A stretch of DNA of 64,000 bases from a bacterium (GCA_028277985.1 JANQFG010000069.1:1-64000); one strand, 5' to 3'; numbered from the stretch's first letter, positions 18,309 through 27,904 are shown. The notes: a model not told the origin generated them from the sequence alone. Translations and numbers: made by a program.

Positions 18309-19805
18309 ATGCGCATTCGGCTGCTTGTAAAAGGACCCGGACTCTTCCGGCTGATGATTCTCCTCGCGAGTCTGTTCCCCGTTGCGTGCGGTGGGGGAGG
18401 GGGAGAAACAGGCGGACCGCCGGAAGAGCCCCCTCAGGAAGAGCCTGGGCCGGCCGTCACTACGTGGGACCCGGCCGACTTCGATTTCGTGTACGACGTT
18501 GGTCCCGGACAGCCATATGCGGATCCAGCAGAGGTTCCCTGGGAATCCCTGGAGCCTTCCTCCCTGGTGCGGATCTACTACCGAGAGACGCCGTACCGAA
18601 CCAAATGGGTGATCAACACCCGGGCAGGTGCCGATTCTCCCGTGGTGGTCCTGGGAGTAAAGGATAGCGGACGGCGACCGGTGATTTCCGGTGAGGATGC
18701 GGTTACGCGTGAGGAACTGAACTACTGGAACGAAGTGCGCTCCGTCATCAAGGTCGGCGGTTCCAATCTGCCGAACGACACCGTGGTCCCGGCCCATATC
18801 CATATTCAGGGGCTGGATATCCGCAGCGCGCGGCCTCCCTACGGATTCTGGGATGATGCCGGCAACCGGCAGACATACGCCAGCAATGCCGCGGCCGTTC
18901 ACGTGGAGATCGGAGAGGAGATCACCATACACGACTGCGCGCTGCACGATTCAGGAAACGGCCTCTTCTCCGGCCACAGCACATCGGAACTGCTGATCAG
19001 CGGGAACCACGTCTACGACAACGGCAATCCGGGCAGTATCTATCACCACAACAGCTACACCGAAAGCCTGGGCATCGTGTTCGAATACAACCGCTACGGC
19101 CCGCTGCGGTCCGGATGCCTGGGAAACAACCTGAAGGACCGGTCCGCCGGCACCATCATCCGGTACAACTGGATCGAGTCAGGGAACAGGCAATTGGATC
19201 TCGTGGAAACCGACTACGCGGAACTGGCCACAGACCCGGACTATGACACCACCTATGTGTACGGCAACATTCTCATCGAACCGGATGGCGCGGGCAACAG
19301 CCAGATCATGCACTACGGCGGTGATGGGGGCGGCTACTACCGGAAAGGTCACCTCTATTTCTACCACAACACGGTGGTCTCCACCCGGAGTGGCAATACC
19401 ACCCTGGTCCGCATGTCAACGAACGAAGAGTATGCAACCATCATCAATAACATCCTCTACGGCACGGCCGGCGGCAGCCGGTTCGCCATCACGAGCGGAA
19501 ACGGCCAGATCCGGCTGGAAAACAACTGGCTGCTGGAGGGCTGGCGCCTCACCCATGAGGGCGGATTGGACGCAGGAGCGTCCCTGGATGCGGTTGCGAA
19601 CCTCGAGGGCTCGGATCCGGGGTTCGAGAATGCAGCCACGCAGGACTACGGTCTTGGTTCATCGGCAACAGACTGCTTGAATCTTGCCGCAAACCTGCCG
19701 GCGGCCACGCAGTCTTTTCCGGTCGAGGACCAGTACGTCCGTCACACCGACATCGAGACAAGGCCCGATGATGGTTCGCCCGATCTCGGGGCATTCGAGC
19801 GGTAG
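18309..19805 (+). CDS. parallel beta-helix lipoprotein (polysaccharide lyase-like)
   Basis: A 498-residue lipoprotein: lipobox LFPVAC followed by a Gly/Glu/Pro-rich tether (GGGGGETGGPPEEPPQEE). The body is a right-handed parallel beta-helix: repeats such as AHIHIQGLDIRSA, ITIHDCALHDSGNGLFSG, ELLISGNHVYDNG and GHLYFYHNTVVST. The end GSPDLGAFER is a usual terminal rung. The fold is shared by pectate lyases, epimerases and carbohydrate-binding proteins; catalytic residues cannot be placed. Convergent with the beta-barrel gene that ends 3 bases later. Confidence 0.75.
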   Translation: MRIRLLVKGPGLFRLMILLASLFPVACGGGGGETGGPPEEPPQEEPGPAVTTWDPADFDFVYDVGPGQPYADPAEVPWESLEPSSLVRIYYRETPYRTKWVINTRAGADSPVVVLGVKDSGRRPVISGEDAVTREELNYWNEVRSVIKVGGSNLPNDTVVPAHIHIQGLDIRSARPPYGFWDDAGNRQTYASNAAAVHVEIGEEITIHDCALHDSGNGLFSGHSTSELLISGNHVYDNGNPGSIYHHNSYTESLGIVFEYNRYGPLRSGCLGNNLKDRSAGTIIRYNWIESGNRQLDLVETDYAELATDPDYDTTYVYGNILIEPDGAGNSQIMHYGGDGGGYYRKGHLYFYHNTVVSTRSGNTTLVRMSTNEEYATIINNILYGTAGGSRFAITSGNGQIRLENNWLLEGWRLTHEGGLDAGASLDAVANLEGSDPGFENAATQDYGLGSSATDCLNLAANLPAATQSFPVEDQYVRHTDIETRPDDGSPDLGAFER

Positions 19806-19807
19806 GG

Positions 19808-21130
19808 CTAGTCCAGGCTGAAATCGAAATTCAGGCTGATATCGACCCGGTCATAGCCCTTCAGAAACCCGTAGTCCTCTGTTCTCGAGGCTATCTGGAA
19901 CCGTGTGTATTTGGCGATGATCGAGAACGTGTCGGTGAAGTAGTATTCCACCTGGAACCGGTTGACCATGTTTTCGATGGATTCGAGAAAATAGGTCACG
20001 AGCATCGGGTTGAGCTTGTCATTGCAGTAACTGTCCGACCAGGAGAGTGCGCCCCAGAAGACCGGCCGATTCATCGCCAGCTTGTCATCGTTTGCCAGAG
20101 GGACGGCTGCGAAGAACTCCACGGTGAACATCCCGTAATCGCCGGAGTTGTAATCCACTCCCAGCGCGAATTCCGATTCATCGTGCCTGACAGAGCCTGC
20201 GGGGAGGCCCTGAAACTGGGATTGCAGGGGGCGGTCGAAGTTGTAGGCAGCTTCGAATTTCAGCAGGAGGGGTTCGAGAGCTGCGGTGATCGACCCTCCG
20301 ATCGACCAGTAGGGCGCGTAGAGGCCGAGGACGTCGTCGGGAGAAGACAGCTGGGCTTTCAAGATCGGTGTGCGGTTGTTGAACCTGCCGACATACCAGG
20401 AGAACGATGCCTTGGAGAAGGCCTTCTGCGCATAGAGGCTGCCCTCGACGTCGCGCGTGTCATCCTTCCTGACGAGATACCGATCCTTCACAAGCGAATA
20501 GGGGTGGTCGAAATCGGTCACCCTGTCAAAGGCAGGGTAGGGCACGAAGTTGAGCCCGGCGTACGCATCGTTCTCGAAGAAGTACTCCAGCCGGATCATG
20601 TTCTGGCCGAGCTTGACTTCCTCCGGGTCGGCAAAGAAGAAATCCGAACGATTGATGGCAGAGGTCTTGTCAACGACCTGGAGTATGTCCATCACGGTCC
20701 TGTCGTCGATGATCTTTCCGCCTGCAAGTGTGAGACGGCCGAAGTTGTTCTTCCAGAAGAATTCGCGAAGGACGCCTTCCAGTTCGTAGTCGTCCCGGGT
20801 TCTCGTCGTGTCATCCTCTATCCTGTATGCCAGGTTGAAGCGGCCATAGCCCTCAAAATAGATCTGTCCCCATTTTCCGTGGTGGGAATCGAAGATCAGA
20901 TTGAGGGAAAGGCCGGACAGGATCCACCGCTTCGGTTCGCCAACCTGATACGCCCCTTCGACGCTTGCCCTCCCCGAGAGAGGTATGCTGAGGCGTTTTT
21001 CTCCCTCGATCCTTGTGTCCTCCGCGAACTCCTGGAAATCGAAGTCGGCCTGCGCGAGGACGTCCCAGGGGAAAAGGAGCGCCTGTACGACCAACATCAG
21101 GGCAAAAGAGTATAGGGCTGTGCGTTTCAT
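19808..21130 (-). CDS. outer-membrane beta-barrel protein (DUF1302-like), RND-operon partner
   Basis: A 440-residue product with a signal peptide (ALMLVVQALLFPWDVLA) and alternating beta-strand pattern; it ends DRVDISLNFDFSLD, i.e. with aromatic-rich strands as in outer-membrane barrels. Length and organisation match DUF1302-type proteins that occur with RND exporters and LolA-like partners. The ATG at 21130 shares its A with the previous TGA stop (TGATG), so translation is coupled; the preceding GTG is a possible alternative start. Presumably the outer-membrane exit or acceptor for a lipid moved by the RND protein. Confidence 0.75.
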   Translation of the reverse strand: MKRTALYSFALMLVVQALLFPWDVLAQADFDFQEFAEDTRIEGEKRLSIPLSGRASVEGAYQVGEPKRWILSGLSLNLIFDSHHGKWGQIYFEGYGRFNLAYRIEDDTTRTRDDYELEGVLREFFWKNNFGRLTLAGGKIIDDRTVMDILQVVDKTSAINRSDFFFADPEEVKLGQNMIRLEYFFENDAYAGLNFVPYPAFDRVTDFDHPYSLVKDRYLVRKDDTRDVEGSLYAQKAFSKASFSWYVGRFNNRTPILKAQLSSPDDVLGLYAPYWSIGGSITAALEPLLLKFEAAYNFDRPLQSQFQGLPAGSVRHDESEFALGVDYNSGDYGMFTVEFFAAVPLANDDKLAMNRPVFWGALSWSDSYCNDKLNPMLVTYFLESIENMVNRFQVEYYFTDTFSIIAKYTRFQIASRTEDYGFLKGYDRVDISLNFDFSLD

Positions 21131-22026
21131 CACTTGGCGGCCTGTTTTCTGATTTGCCTCATTTTCGATTCGCGGTAGGAGGCGTCTTTGACCGAACGCA
21201 GTCCAACCAGCTCATCTTCCAGGGGGATGTTGACCGCGATCTTGTTCGTCTTCTCCAGGGTCATGCGGCGGGTCTCGTGATTCACCACGATTCGAGCTTT
21301 GAACATCCAGACGCCGTCATGCTTCGCGATATCCCTGCAGAAGAACGTCTTCACCAGTGCGTTGCGCCTGTTGTAGAGCTCCCGTTTGAGAAGAATGTGT
21401 GTTTCCCGGTCGATCCAGAAGACCTCCCGGCCATAGGAAGTCTTGGGAGCGTGGAGCTCGGTCGGTATGGCGAGGATGCGGTCGCAGGTCCGGCCGTCCA
21501 GTTCCTCGGTGCCCTCGTACGAGTAGTCATAGTCTGAAAGGTGCATCTTCTCGACATCTTCGTATGAAATCTCGGACCCGAAGACGGAACCGGTCTTGGG
21601 GCTGTTCTCATCCTGGGAAATGATCCGCTTCAGCTTCTTCAGGGCAGGGAAGTACATCCATTGGTCCGATTCCTTTCCCTGCTGGTCATAGTCGTGCTGC
21701 AGAAAGGCCATGTTCTTTTCGGACGGAGGGTCGTTGATGATGGCCAGCCCGATCGTGTCCTCCAGGTCTTCGCCCACATCGAGGGTGAGGGTCTCGATCT
21801 GTTTGGTGATGGGGCGGGAGGTGCAGCTGCGGGTCCCGCCTTTCATGGCGTATTTGCAGGTGATCAACACGACCTCTCGATAGGCTGACAGTCCGTCATC
21901 GCGGTCGATCATGCCGTCCGCAATCCTGCTTGCCCGTTCCGGGTCCTTCAATGCAGGCTGAGCCTGCAGGGTTGAGGATATGGAAATGAACAGCAGAGCG
22001 AATAGGAGAAGGGTTCTCTTCATCAT
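21130..22026 (-). CDS. LolA-like outer-membrane lipoprotein-sorting protein
   Basis: A 298-residue periplasmic protein: signal TLLLFALLFISISSTLQAQ, then a LolA/LppX-like half-barrel. Diagnostic text is DQWMYFPALKKLKRI, TGSVFGSEISYEDVEKM and KTSYGREVFWIDRETH. Members of this group carry lipids or lipid-like molecules in the periplasm and are typically found with an MMPL-type RND protein, as here. AGGAGCCATC precedes ATG 22026. Overlaps the RND gene stop by 4 bases (ATGA) and the barrel gene by 1. Confidence 0.85.
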   Translation of the reverse strand: MMKRTLLLFALLFISISSTLQAQPALKDPERASRIADGMIDRDDGLSAYREVVLITCKYAMKGGTRSCTSRPITKQIETLTLDVGEDLEDTIGLAIINDPPSEKNMAFLQHDYDQQGKESDQWMYFPALKKLKRIISQDENSPKTGSVFGSEISYEDVEKMHLSDYDYSYEGTEELDGRTCDRILAIPTELHAPKTSYGREVFWIDRETHILLKRELYNRRNALVKTFFCRDIAKHDGVWMFKARIVVNHETRRMTLEKTNKIAVNIPLEDELVGLRSVKDASYRESKMRQIRKQAAK

Positions 22027-24560
22027 GATGGCTCCTGTATTTTGGGGTTTGCTCGTTTCGCCCTGTCACCGCAGCAGAGCAATGCGGGGAGCAGAACGAG
22101 ATCGGCGAAAAGGGCCGCGATCATTGCCACGGAGCTCAGAAATCCGAAGTAAGCAAAGCCCTTGTTGACGCAGATAAGGAAGACCAGGTATCCGATGGCC
22201 AGGACGATCGAGGTGAACAGGATGGCCTGGCCCGCCTCGCGGATCGCCAGGCGAATGGACGTGAAGATATTGCGGTGTTTCTTCATCTCCAGGGTGTAGT
22301 GGGTGATGAAGTGAATCGTGTCGTCCACCGAGATGCCGATGATGATCGGGACCACGAGCAGCGTGTGCACATCGAGGGGGATGTTCAGCCAGCCCATGAG
22401 TCCGAAGACGGTGAGAATGGGGAAAAGGTTGGGAACCATGGCGATGATGCCGATGCGAAGATCGCGGAGTACGAGCAGCATGATGGCCGAGATGACGAGA
22501 AGGCAGATGCCGAAGCTCTGAATCTGTGACCAGCTGATCAGATCCATCATACGAAGAAACATGGGGATCTGACCGGTGGATTCAACGCGGGAGTCGGGGT
22601 ATCTGGCCTTGACAGCGCCGAAGTGTTCGTCCACCAGGCTGTTGACCACCTTCATGAAGGCCAGACCCTCCTGAGAACCGATGTTGCGCGTGCTGACCGT
22701 GATGCGGGCGGCTCGGTAGTCGTCCGTCACCAGCAGGCGGCGGTCCTTCGGGTTGGCCGTGCCGAAGAGAAAGAGCGTCTGGGCCAGCTCATCCGGGTCG
22801 TCCGGGATGATGTACATCTCCTGCCTGCCTTCATTCAGGACCCGGTAGGAGTTGCGTGCCATATTCACCAGGGAGACGGTCTTGTAGACGGTGTCCGAAT
22901 GCTCCTCCTCCAACCGCCTCTGGAGAGTGCCCATGGATTGGAGGACGATCGGATCCTTGAGTCCGTCCGCGACTCCGGTATCCACCAGGATTTCGATGTT
23001 CCCGGTGCCGGCCATGTGATCGTCTACCACATCGAAGTTGGCCCGGATCGGGCGGTTCTCTCGAATGATCGTCAGCTGGTTGGAATCGATCTGTATTCTC
23101 CGGATGCCCGGGATGAGCGCCAATCCGATCAGGGCGAAGATGACGAGGGTCAGGATGGGCTTCTTTGTGCCCAGACTTTCGAGCCGGCCAAGAAGACGCT
23201 GAACTCCGGATTCCGAGGCGCTTGCCGTGCCCGCTGCCTCTTTCACCTTCGGCTTCATGATGTTCAACAGTAGGGGAAGCATGAAGACCGTGATCAGGAA
23301 CGCGTAGAACACCCCGCAGGAGGCGAACACGGCCAACCGCTGAACCGCCACGATGGGCGCGAAGCTCAAGGCGAGAAATCCTGCCGCCGTCGTGATGCTG
23401 GTGAGAAAGCACGCGAAGCCCGACTTCTTGTACACCGAGCGGATGGCCGTATCCGGCTCTTCTCCCTGTCTCCTGAAGAACAGATACCCGGAAAGGATGT
23501 GCACGGTGTCCGCGATGCCCACGGCGATGAGCAGGAAGACGATGATGTTGATGAAATCGGTCATGCTGACACCGACCCATCCGATCGTGCCCAGGGTCCA
23601 GAGAACGGTGAGCAGGACGATGACAAGGGGCCAGAGGACCGCGCTCAGGGAGCGGAAGAGGAGTCCCAGGGCCACCAGAATCAGCGCCAGGGAGCCGACA
23701 ATGATGAGAAGCATCTCCTTTTCGATCTCCCGTCCCAGAAAACCCATCAGTTCCGCAGTGCCCGCCGGATAGAACTTCAAGTGATCCGCGTATTCGGGCT
23801 TGGCGATGATCTCGTAGGCGAGATCCATGAAAGGGACATAGTCCTGAAGCCAGGTGGTTTTGAATCTCGGCAGGGTGCCGTCAAGGGGTGACTGGTAAGT
23901 GTCGAGAGCGCCCACGGCGAAATCGAAATCACTCTTGGGCGCATCGAGGGATGTTTCCTCTTCCTCGTCCTGTTCGATCTCTGCATTGAAGTCGGTTCGT
24001 ATGATGATTCCTCCGAACCGGGAATCTTCCGAGCAGAGCAGGAGCGGATAGTCCGGGTGGTTGAGAGCCTCTTTGCGGATCGAGTCCGATTCGGAAGGGG
24101 ACTTGGGGAGGGCCTCGCCGACGAAGTCCCGGGAGATCAGGACGTCGCGACTCCCTTCCAGGAACGAGACGTTGATGAGCGAGGTGATGTCCGTGATGTG
24201 CGAGAACTCTTTGTTTCGCTCGTCCGAGGCATTCTGTGTGCGCTCCTCCAACTCGGTGTGGAGCTTGTGCAAGGCTCCCAGGGATCTCTCGGAAAACACA
24301 TCACCGTCCCTCGCTTCATAGACAAGGTAGAGGACCTCATCGCTTCCAAAGACGGCGCGGAAGCGGTCGTAGGCGACCTTGACGGGTTCATCAGGCTGAA
24401 AGAGTGCATTCCATGAATTGTCGATTCTGAATCGCTGCATCCCGAAGAAGGCAAGGATGGTGATGCTTGCGAACAGGCCCCAGAGAAGGGCGCGGTGCCT
24501 TCCGACCCAGTCCGGAAGTCTCTCGAACGCCTGGTTGATCTTGAGCAATTGAGGTCTCAC
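22023..24560 (-). CDS. MMPL/RND-family lipid exporter
   Basis: An 845-residue inner-membrane protein with 12 predicted helices in two halves, each with a large periplasmic loop. The Asp-containing helices that couple proton flow are seen as GIADTVHILSGY and ISVDDTIHFITHY. The family (MmpL, HpnN-like) moves lipids or hopanoids. GTG 24560 is preceded by AAGGGAG. It is the first structural gene after marR, and is coupled to the LolA-like and barrel proteins: an envelope-spanning lipid export path. Confidence 0.9.
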   Translation of the reverse strand: MRPQLLKINQAFERLPDWVGRHRALLWGLFASITILAFFGMQRFRIDNSWNALFQPDEPVKVAYDRFRAVFGSDEVLYLVYEARDGDVFSERSLGALHKLHTELEERTQNASDERNKEFSHITDITSLINVSFLEGSRDVLISRDFVGEALPKSPSESDSIRKEALNHPDYPLLLCSEDSRFGGIIIRTDFNAEIEQDEEEETSLDAPKSDFDFAVGALDTYQSPLDGTLPRFKTTWLQDYVPFMDLAYEIIAKPEYADHLKFYPAGTAELMGFLGREIEKEMLLIIVGSLALILVALGLLFRSLSAVLWPLVIVLLTVLWTLGTIGWVGVSMTDFINIIVFLLIAVGIADTVHILSGYLFFRRQGEEPDTAIRSVYKKSGFACFLTSITTAAGFLALSFAPIVAVQRLAVFASCGVFYAFLITVFMLPLLLNIMKPKVKEAAGTASASESGVQRLLGRLESLGTKKPILTLVIFALIGLALIPGIRRIQIDSNQLTIIRENRPIRANFDVVDDHMAGTGNIEILVDTGVADGLKDPIVLQSMGTLQRRLEEEHSDTVYKTVSLVNMARNSYRVLNEGRQEMYIIPDDPDELAQTLFLFGTANPKDRRLLVTDDYRAARITVSTRNIGSQEGLAFMKVVNSLVDEHFGAVKARYPDSRVESTGQIPMFLRMMDLISWSQIQSFGICLLVISAIMLLVLRDLRIGIIAMVPNLFPILTVFGLMGWLNIPLDVHTLLVVPIIIGISVDDTIHFITHYTLEMKKHRNIFTSIRLAIREAGQAILFTSIVLAIGYLVFLICVNKGFAYFGFLSSVAMIAALFADLVLLPALLCCGDRAKRANPKIQEPS

Positions 24561-24633
24561 GATGTCTCCCTTTCTGTGTTGAGCTGCTAAACTCTCAGGG
24601 CAAAAAAAATGGGACCACGTCCGTCCTTGTCGA

Positions 24634-25086
24634 CTAGATCTCGTCCGCCGGCTCGGGCAGGTCCATCATTTGGTCGAAGAACCTGTCCAAGACGAGAAGC
24701 TCGTCCTGGCTGAAGGAGGATAGCTTTTCCTTGAGCCTGACATCCATGGTCCGGTCCAGTTCCTTGTATTTGTCGAAGACCCTCTCTCCCAGAGGTGTGA
24801 AGGTCAGTGTCAGCTCATTCTTTGAATAGGGGTCGGTCGTCTTCTTCATGACTCCCTTCTTGACGAGCCGCGAAATGGTCTGTGACACCGCGCCCTTTGT
24901 AATATGTAGTGCCTCGGCCATCTGGGTTGCATTCGTCGGCTTGTCGCTCATCACCAGAATGAGGTGAATCTCCGAGGGGTAGAGCCTCACCCCCTCGAAA
25001 TGGAATACGTTCCTTTTCTCGAGGAAAAGGATCTTGTTGATGAAGTCGTGCAGCTTCCTGCCGATCTTGTCCTGCAGTGTATCCAT
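24634..25086 (-). CDS. MarR-family transcriptional regulator
   Basis: A 150-residue winged-helix regulator. N-terminal dimer helices, then the recognition helix (TNATQMAEALHITKGAVSQT) and wing (KKTTDPYSKNELTLTFTPLG). It lies 73 bases upstream of the RND gene on the same strand, so it likely controls that export operon and itself. No ribosome site precedes ATG 25086, and the promoter predicts transcription starting at its A (see the separate entry). A ligand, perhaps a phenolic or lipid-like compound as for other MarR proteins, is not identified. Confidence 0.92.
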   Translation of the reverse strand: MDTLQDKIGRKLHDFINKILFLEKRNVFHFEGVRLYPSEIHLILVMSDKPTNATQMAEALHITKGAVSQTISRLVKKGVMKKTTDPYSKNELTLTFTPLGERVFDKYKELDRTMDVRLKEKLSSFSQDELLVLDRFFDQMMDLPEPADEI

Positions 25087-25092
25087 GCTTAG

Positions 25093-25121
25093 TATTTAGC
25101 ATCTAAATTCGGAATTGTCAA
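25093..25121 (-). promoter_or_regulatory. marR promoter with operator on the extended -10
   Basis: Minus strand: TTGACA (25121-25116), 17-base spacer, extended -10 TGCTAAATA whose hexamer is 25098-25093. The predicted +1 is 25086, the first base of the marR ATG. The palindrome ATTTAG-ATG-CTAAAT (25094-25108) covers the -10, a strong MarR operator. A perfect palindrome CCCTTTCGAAAGGG lies just upstream at 25124-25137. Confidence 0.8.
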
Positions 25122-25183
25122 CCCCCTTTCGAAAGGGATCTGTCATGCGGGGGTGACGGCCGGATCTCCGGGTTGAAGGCCGG

Positions 25184-26512
25184 CTAGAGGGCTCCCTTGA
25201 GGAAGTGGCCCAGACCGCGAAGCCGCTGCTTCCTTTTGTGGGGCGAGCTGTAGAATCTTCTGAAGCACTCGGAGACCTTGTCTTCCAGCTGCTCGGGGGA
25301 GAAGTTCTTGGGCTGAAACACACAATGGCACACATCGTACTTGGACCAGTCGTTTGTCAGGATCCTGTCTTCGGCCATGTATTGTGCGTAGATCTGTGTG
25401 CCCGGGAACGGCGTAAGGACGGTAGCCTGAATCACCGTCGGGTCTATCTCCATCAGAAACTCGATGTTGTCATCCATGCTCGAAAGCGTATCCGAGTCGA
25501 ATCCGAAGATGATGGAGGCCAGGGTGATGATCGGATACTGCTTCGTGATCTCGAAGGCCTTTCGAATGACGTCTCGCGTCTGCCTCTTGTGCGCGTCCTT
25601 CAGGCTTTCCGGATTCGCCGATTCGACCCCGATGAAGAGCGCGATCAAGCCGGAGTCGAACATCTTCTTGAGCAGCTTCTCGTTTGCCACGATGCTGTCG
25701 GCCCTGGACAAACAGGCCCATCGAAAGGAGAAGCCTCTTTCCTTGATCAGGTCGCACAGGGCTTCGACCCTCTTCGGGTCCAGGGTGAAATTGTCGTCCA
25801 CAAAGAGCAGATACTGAATCCCTGAGAACGACTCCAGTTCCTTGGCCAGATTGTCCGCGGACCTCGCTCTCCATCGAGAGCCCTGCAAACAGGAGTTCAT
25901 ACAGAAAGAACAATTGTGGGGACACCCTCGGCTGGAGACGATGAGTCCTACGCTCCTTCTGAACCACAGGAACTTTGTCCAGCCGCTATTCCTTGGAATC
26001 TCCAGGGTGTCCAGGTCGACGAGGGCCTCTTGCGGGGGATTCTGAAAGATCTTTCCTTCTCTCTTGTAGGTAATGCCATTGATCCCCTCCAAGGGCTCCG
26101 AGCGAGCGAGGTGCTGCATGACCAACTCGCCCTCGCCCCGAACGACGACATCCACGTGGCCTGTTTCGAGCGTTTCCACATCCTGGATGGATACATGGGG
26201 GCCGCCCATGACCACGGGCATGTCCGGACGCGCAGCCTTGACAAGCTTTGCGGTCTCGAGCGCATCGAGATAGTTTGCCGTGGTCGAGGTGATGCCCACC
26301 ATGTCGCATGCATCCAGGTGTTCTCGAACCTCACGAAACGCACCGGGCCGTATCAGGGCAACATCGTGCTCGCCCTGAAGTGACGCGCTGAGACTGTCCA
26401 GAGGCAGGGAGGGTACGTAAGAGCGGACGGGTAGTTTGATCCCCCGGGATACGAGGTCCTTGAAGTAATCATAACGCGTCGCACTCACGGGTGTGGTGAG
26501 TAGAATCCTCAT
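25184..26512 (-). CDS. B12-binding-domain radical SAM protein
   Basis: A 442-residue product. Residues 1-150 resemble a cobalamin-binding Rossmann domain (MGGPHVSIQDVETLETG is the characteristic strand), but the usual DxHxxG ligand is absent. The radical SAM core follows with the 4Fe-4S motif CPHNCSFC in VSSRGCPHNCSFC and IQYLLFVDDNFTLD. Members include methyltransferases and lipid-modifying enzymes (HpnJ/HpnP type). Substrate unknown. Its neighbours, a lipid-type exporter and a flavoprotein, suggest a role in envelope lipid or cofactor chemistry, only as inference. Confidence 0.85.
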   Translation of the reverse strand: MRILLTTPVSATRYDYFKDLVSRGIKLPVRSYVPSLPLDSLSASLQGEHDVALIRPGAFREVREHLDACDMVGITSTTANYLDALETAKLVKAARPDMPVVMGGPHVSIQDVETLETGHVDVVVRGEGELVMQHLARSEPLEGINGITYKREGKIFQNPPQEALVDLDTLEIPRNSGWTKFLWFRRSVGLIVSSRGCPHNCSFCMNSCLQGSRWRARSADNLAKELESFSGIQYLLFVDDNFTLDPKRVEALCDLIKERGFSFRWACLSRADSIVANEKLLKKMFDSGLIALFIGVESANPESLKDAHKRQTRDVIRKAFEITKQYPIITLASIIFGFDSDTLSSMDDNIEFLMEIDPTVIQATVLTPFPGTQIYAQYMAEDRILTNDWSKYDVCHCVFQPKNFSPEQLEDKVSECFRRFYSSPHKRKQRLRGLGHFLKGAL

Positions 26513-26606
26513 GGGCGAACCCGGCGCTCGAGAACGGGATTTCTGAGCAACTATATTTTATCATATAGCAAAATATTTCTGAGTGGCAAGGAGTTTTTTC
26601 GGTAGT

Positions 26607-26894
26607 CTAGGGGCGCAAGAACGAGCGGACGTAACGTGCCACTTCCTCCTGCCCTCGGAACACGCCGAAGTGCCCCTCGCAGAGAACGTCGGCTTCCAGC
26701 GACAGAATGAGCTCAAGGGAGCGGCGATAGTCCTCGTGGTTGGAAAGCAGGATCCGCGTATCGAGGGGCCCGTGCACGTCCTGGGCAAAGAGGATCTTCG
26801 AGCCCTCCGACTCGACGAGATAGACGACCGAGCCGGGGGAATGACCCGGAGTGTGAATTGCCCAGTTATACTTGCCCGGCCGGTCGCCGGTCAA
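26607..26894 (-). pseudogene. C-terminal remnant of a metallo-beta-lactamase-fold hydrolase
   Basis: The frame encodes the last third of an MBL-fold enzyme: HTPGHSPGSVVYLV, FAQDVHGP (bridging Asp) and LCEGHFGVF (last metal His). The HxHxDH motif and the N-terminal strands are absent; upstream in frame (to about 26960) the peptide is not MBL-like and runs into the divergent flavoprotein gene. The start shown is TTG without a ribosome site, so I read it as a decayed gene. A small degenerate regulator is the alternative. Confidence 0.6.
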
Positions 26895-26977
26895 AGCCGG
26901 TTGCGTTTCGCGGGCCCTTGCTTGTGTGGTATAACCGGTGCCGTCGCATACGGGATAACGAGAAGAAGGGGACGAAA

Positions 26978-27904
26978 ATGGCGGATGAGCCGAGGGAGCA
27001 GGATCAGGTGAAAAAGCTGGTGGCCGTGAGTTGCGGAGAGCGGATGGGGAATACCGAGATCCTGTTGAAGGAAGCGTGCATGGCGGCGGAAGGGGAGGGG
27101 GTCGCCGTCGAGCTGATACGTCTGCTCGATTTGAAAATCGAGCCGTGCAGGGGCTGCAAGCGCTGTAATCATCCCGATTCGGATGGGGACTGCGTGATCA
27201 GGGGCGACGACATTCCTTTTCTGCTCGAGAAGATCCACTGGGGAGACTGCGGCCTGATCGTGGGGGCTCCGGTCTACTTTCTCACGCCTCCGGGGCTTTT
27301 CAAAATGGTTGTCGACAGGACGATACCCTATATCCGCCGACATCCCGAGGCGTTCTTAAACAAGACGAGGGTGGGCGCGGCAATAGGGGTGGGCGGGTCC
27401 GATGCGGGCTGGGTCAATTTCTGCCTCCCCCTGCTCAACTCGTTCCTCATGTTGACCCGAGAGCTCGTTGATCAGATGCAGGCATTCCATGTTGGTGAGT
27501 CCGGACACGTCCTGCTGAAGGAGGATGTGCTGGCCAGAGCCGGAAAACTCGGGCGGAATGTTGCCCGGGCGATGAGCGTGCCCTCGGAGCAGGTTGGTTG
27601 GATGGGGGACGAGCCGGGTCTCTGTCCGGTGTGTCATTCGAATCTGCTCGAAGTCGATGGGAGTCTCCCTCGGGTGACCTGTCCGATCTGCAACATCAAA
27701 GGAATCGTAAGGGTCGACGGCGACGCTGCGACCGTGGCCTGGGACGAGGGGTGGCGTGAGAGCAGGCGTTGGGGAGAGCAGGATCTGGTCGAACACATTG
27801 CCGAGATCGAGAAGACGCAGCAGGAGTTTTTTCAGAACGAGCCGGAGGTCAAACGCAGGAAGGAGAAGTACGGGGCGTACTCGGCGGTGTTGGTGAGGCC
27901 GTAA
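26978..27904 (+). CDS. NADPH-dependent FMN reductase / flavodoxin-like iron-sulfur flavoprotein
   Basis: A 308-residue product. Residues 12-190 form an NADPH-dependent FMN-reductase fold: LVAVSCGERMGNTEILLKEA (FMN phosphate loop region), CRGCKRCN (extra Cys pair typical of iron-sulfur flavoproteins) and LIVGAPVYFLTPPGLFKMV. The C-terminal part has a zinc or rubredoxin-like knuckle CPVC...CPIC. AAGGGGACGAAAATG fixes ATG 26978. It faces away from the MBL remnant. Probably an electron-transfer flavoprotein in anaerobic redox; partner unknown. Confidence 0.85.
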   Translation: MADEPREQDQVKKLVAVSCGERMGNTEILLKEACMAAEGEGVAVELIRLLDLKIEPCRGCKRCNHPDSDGDCVIRGDDIPFLLEKIHWGDCGLIVGAPVYFLTPPGLFKMVVDRTIPYIRRHPEAFLNKTRVGAAIGVGGSDAGWVNFCLPLLNSFLMLTRELVDQMQAFHVGESGHVLLKEDVLARAGKLGRNVARAMSVPSEQVGWMGDEPGLCPVCHSNLLEVDGSLPRVTCPICNIKGIVRVDGDAATVAWDEGWRESRRWGEQDLVEHIAEIEKTQQEFFQNEPEVKRRKEKYGAYSAVLVRP

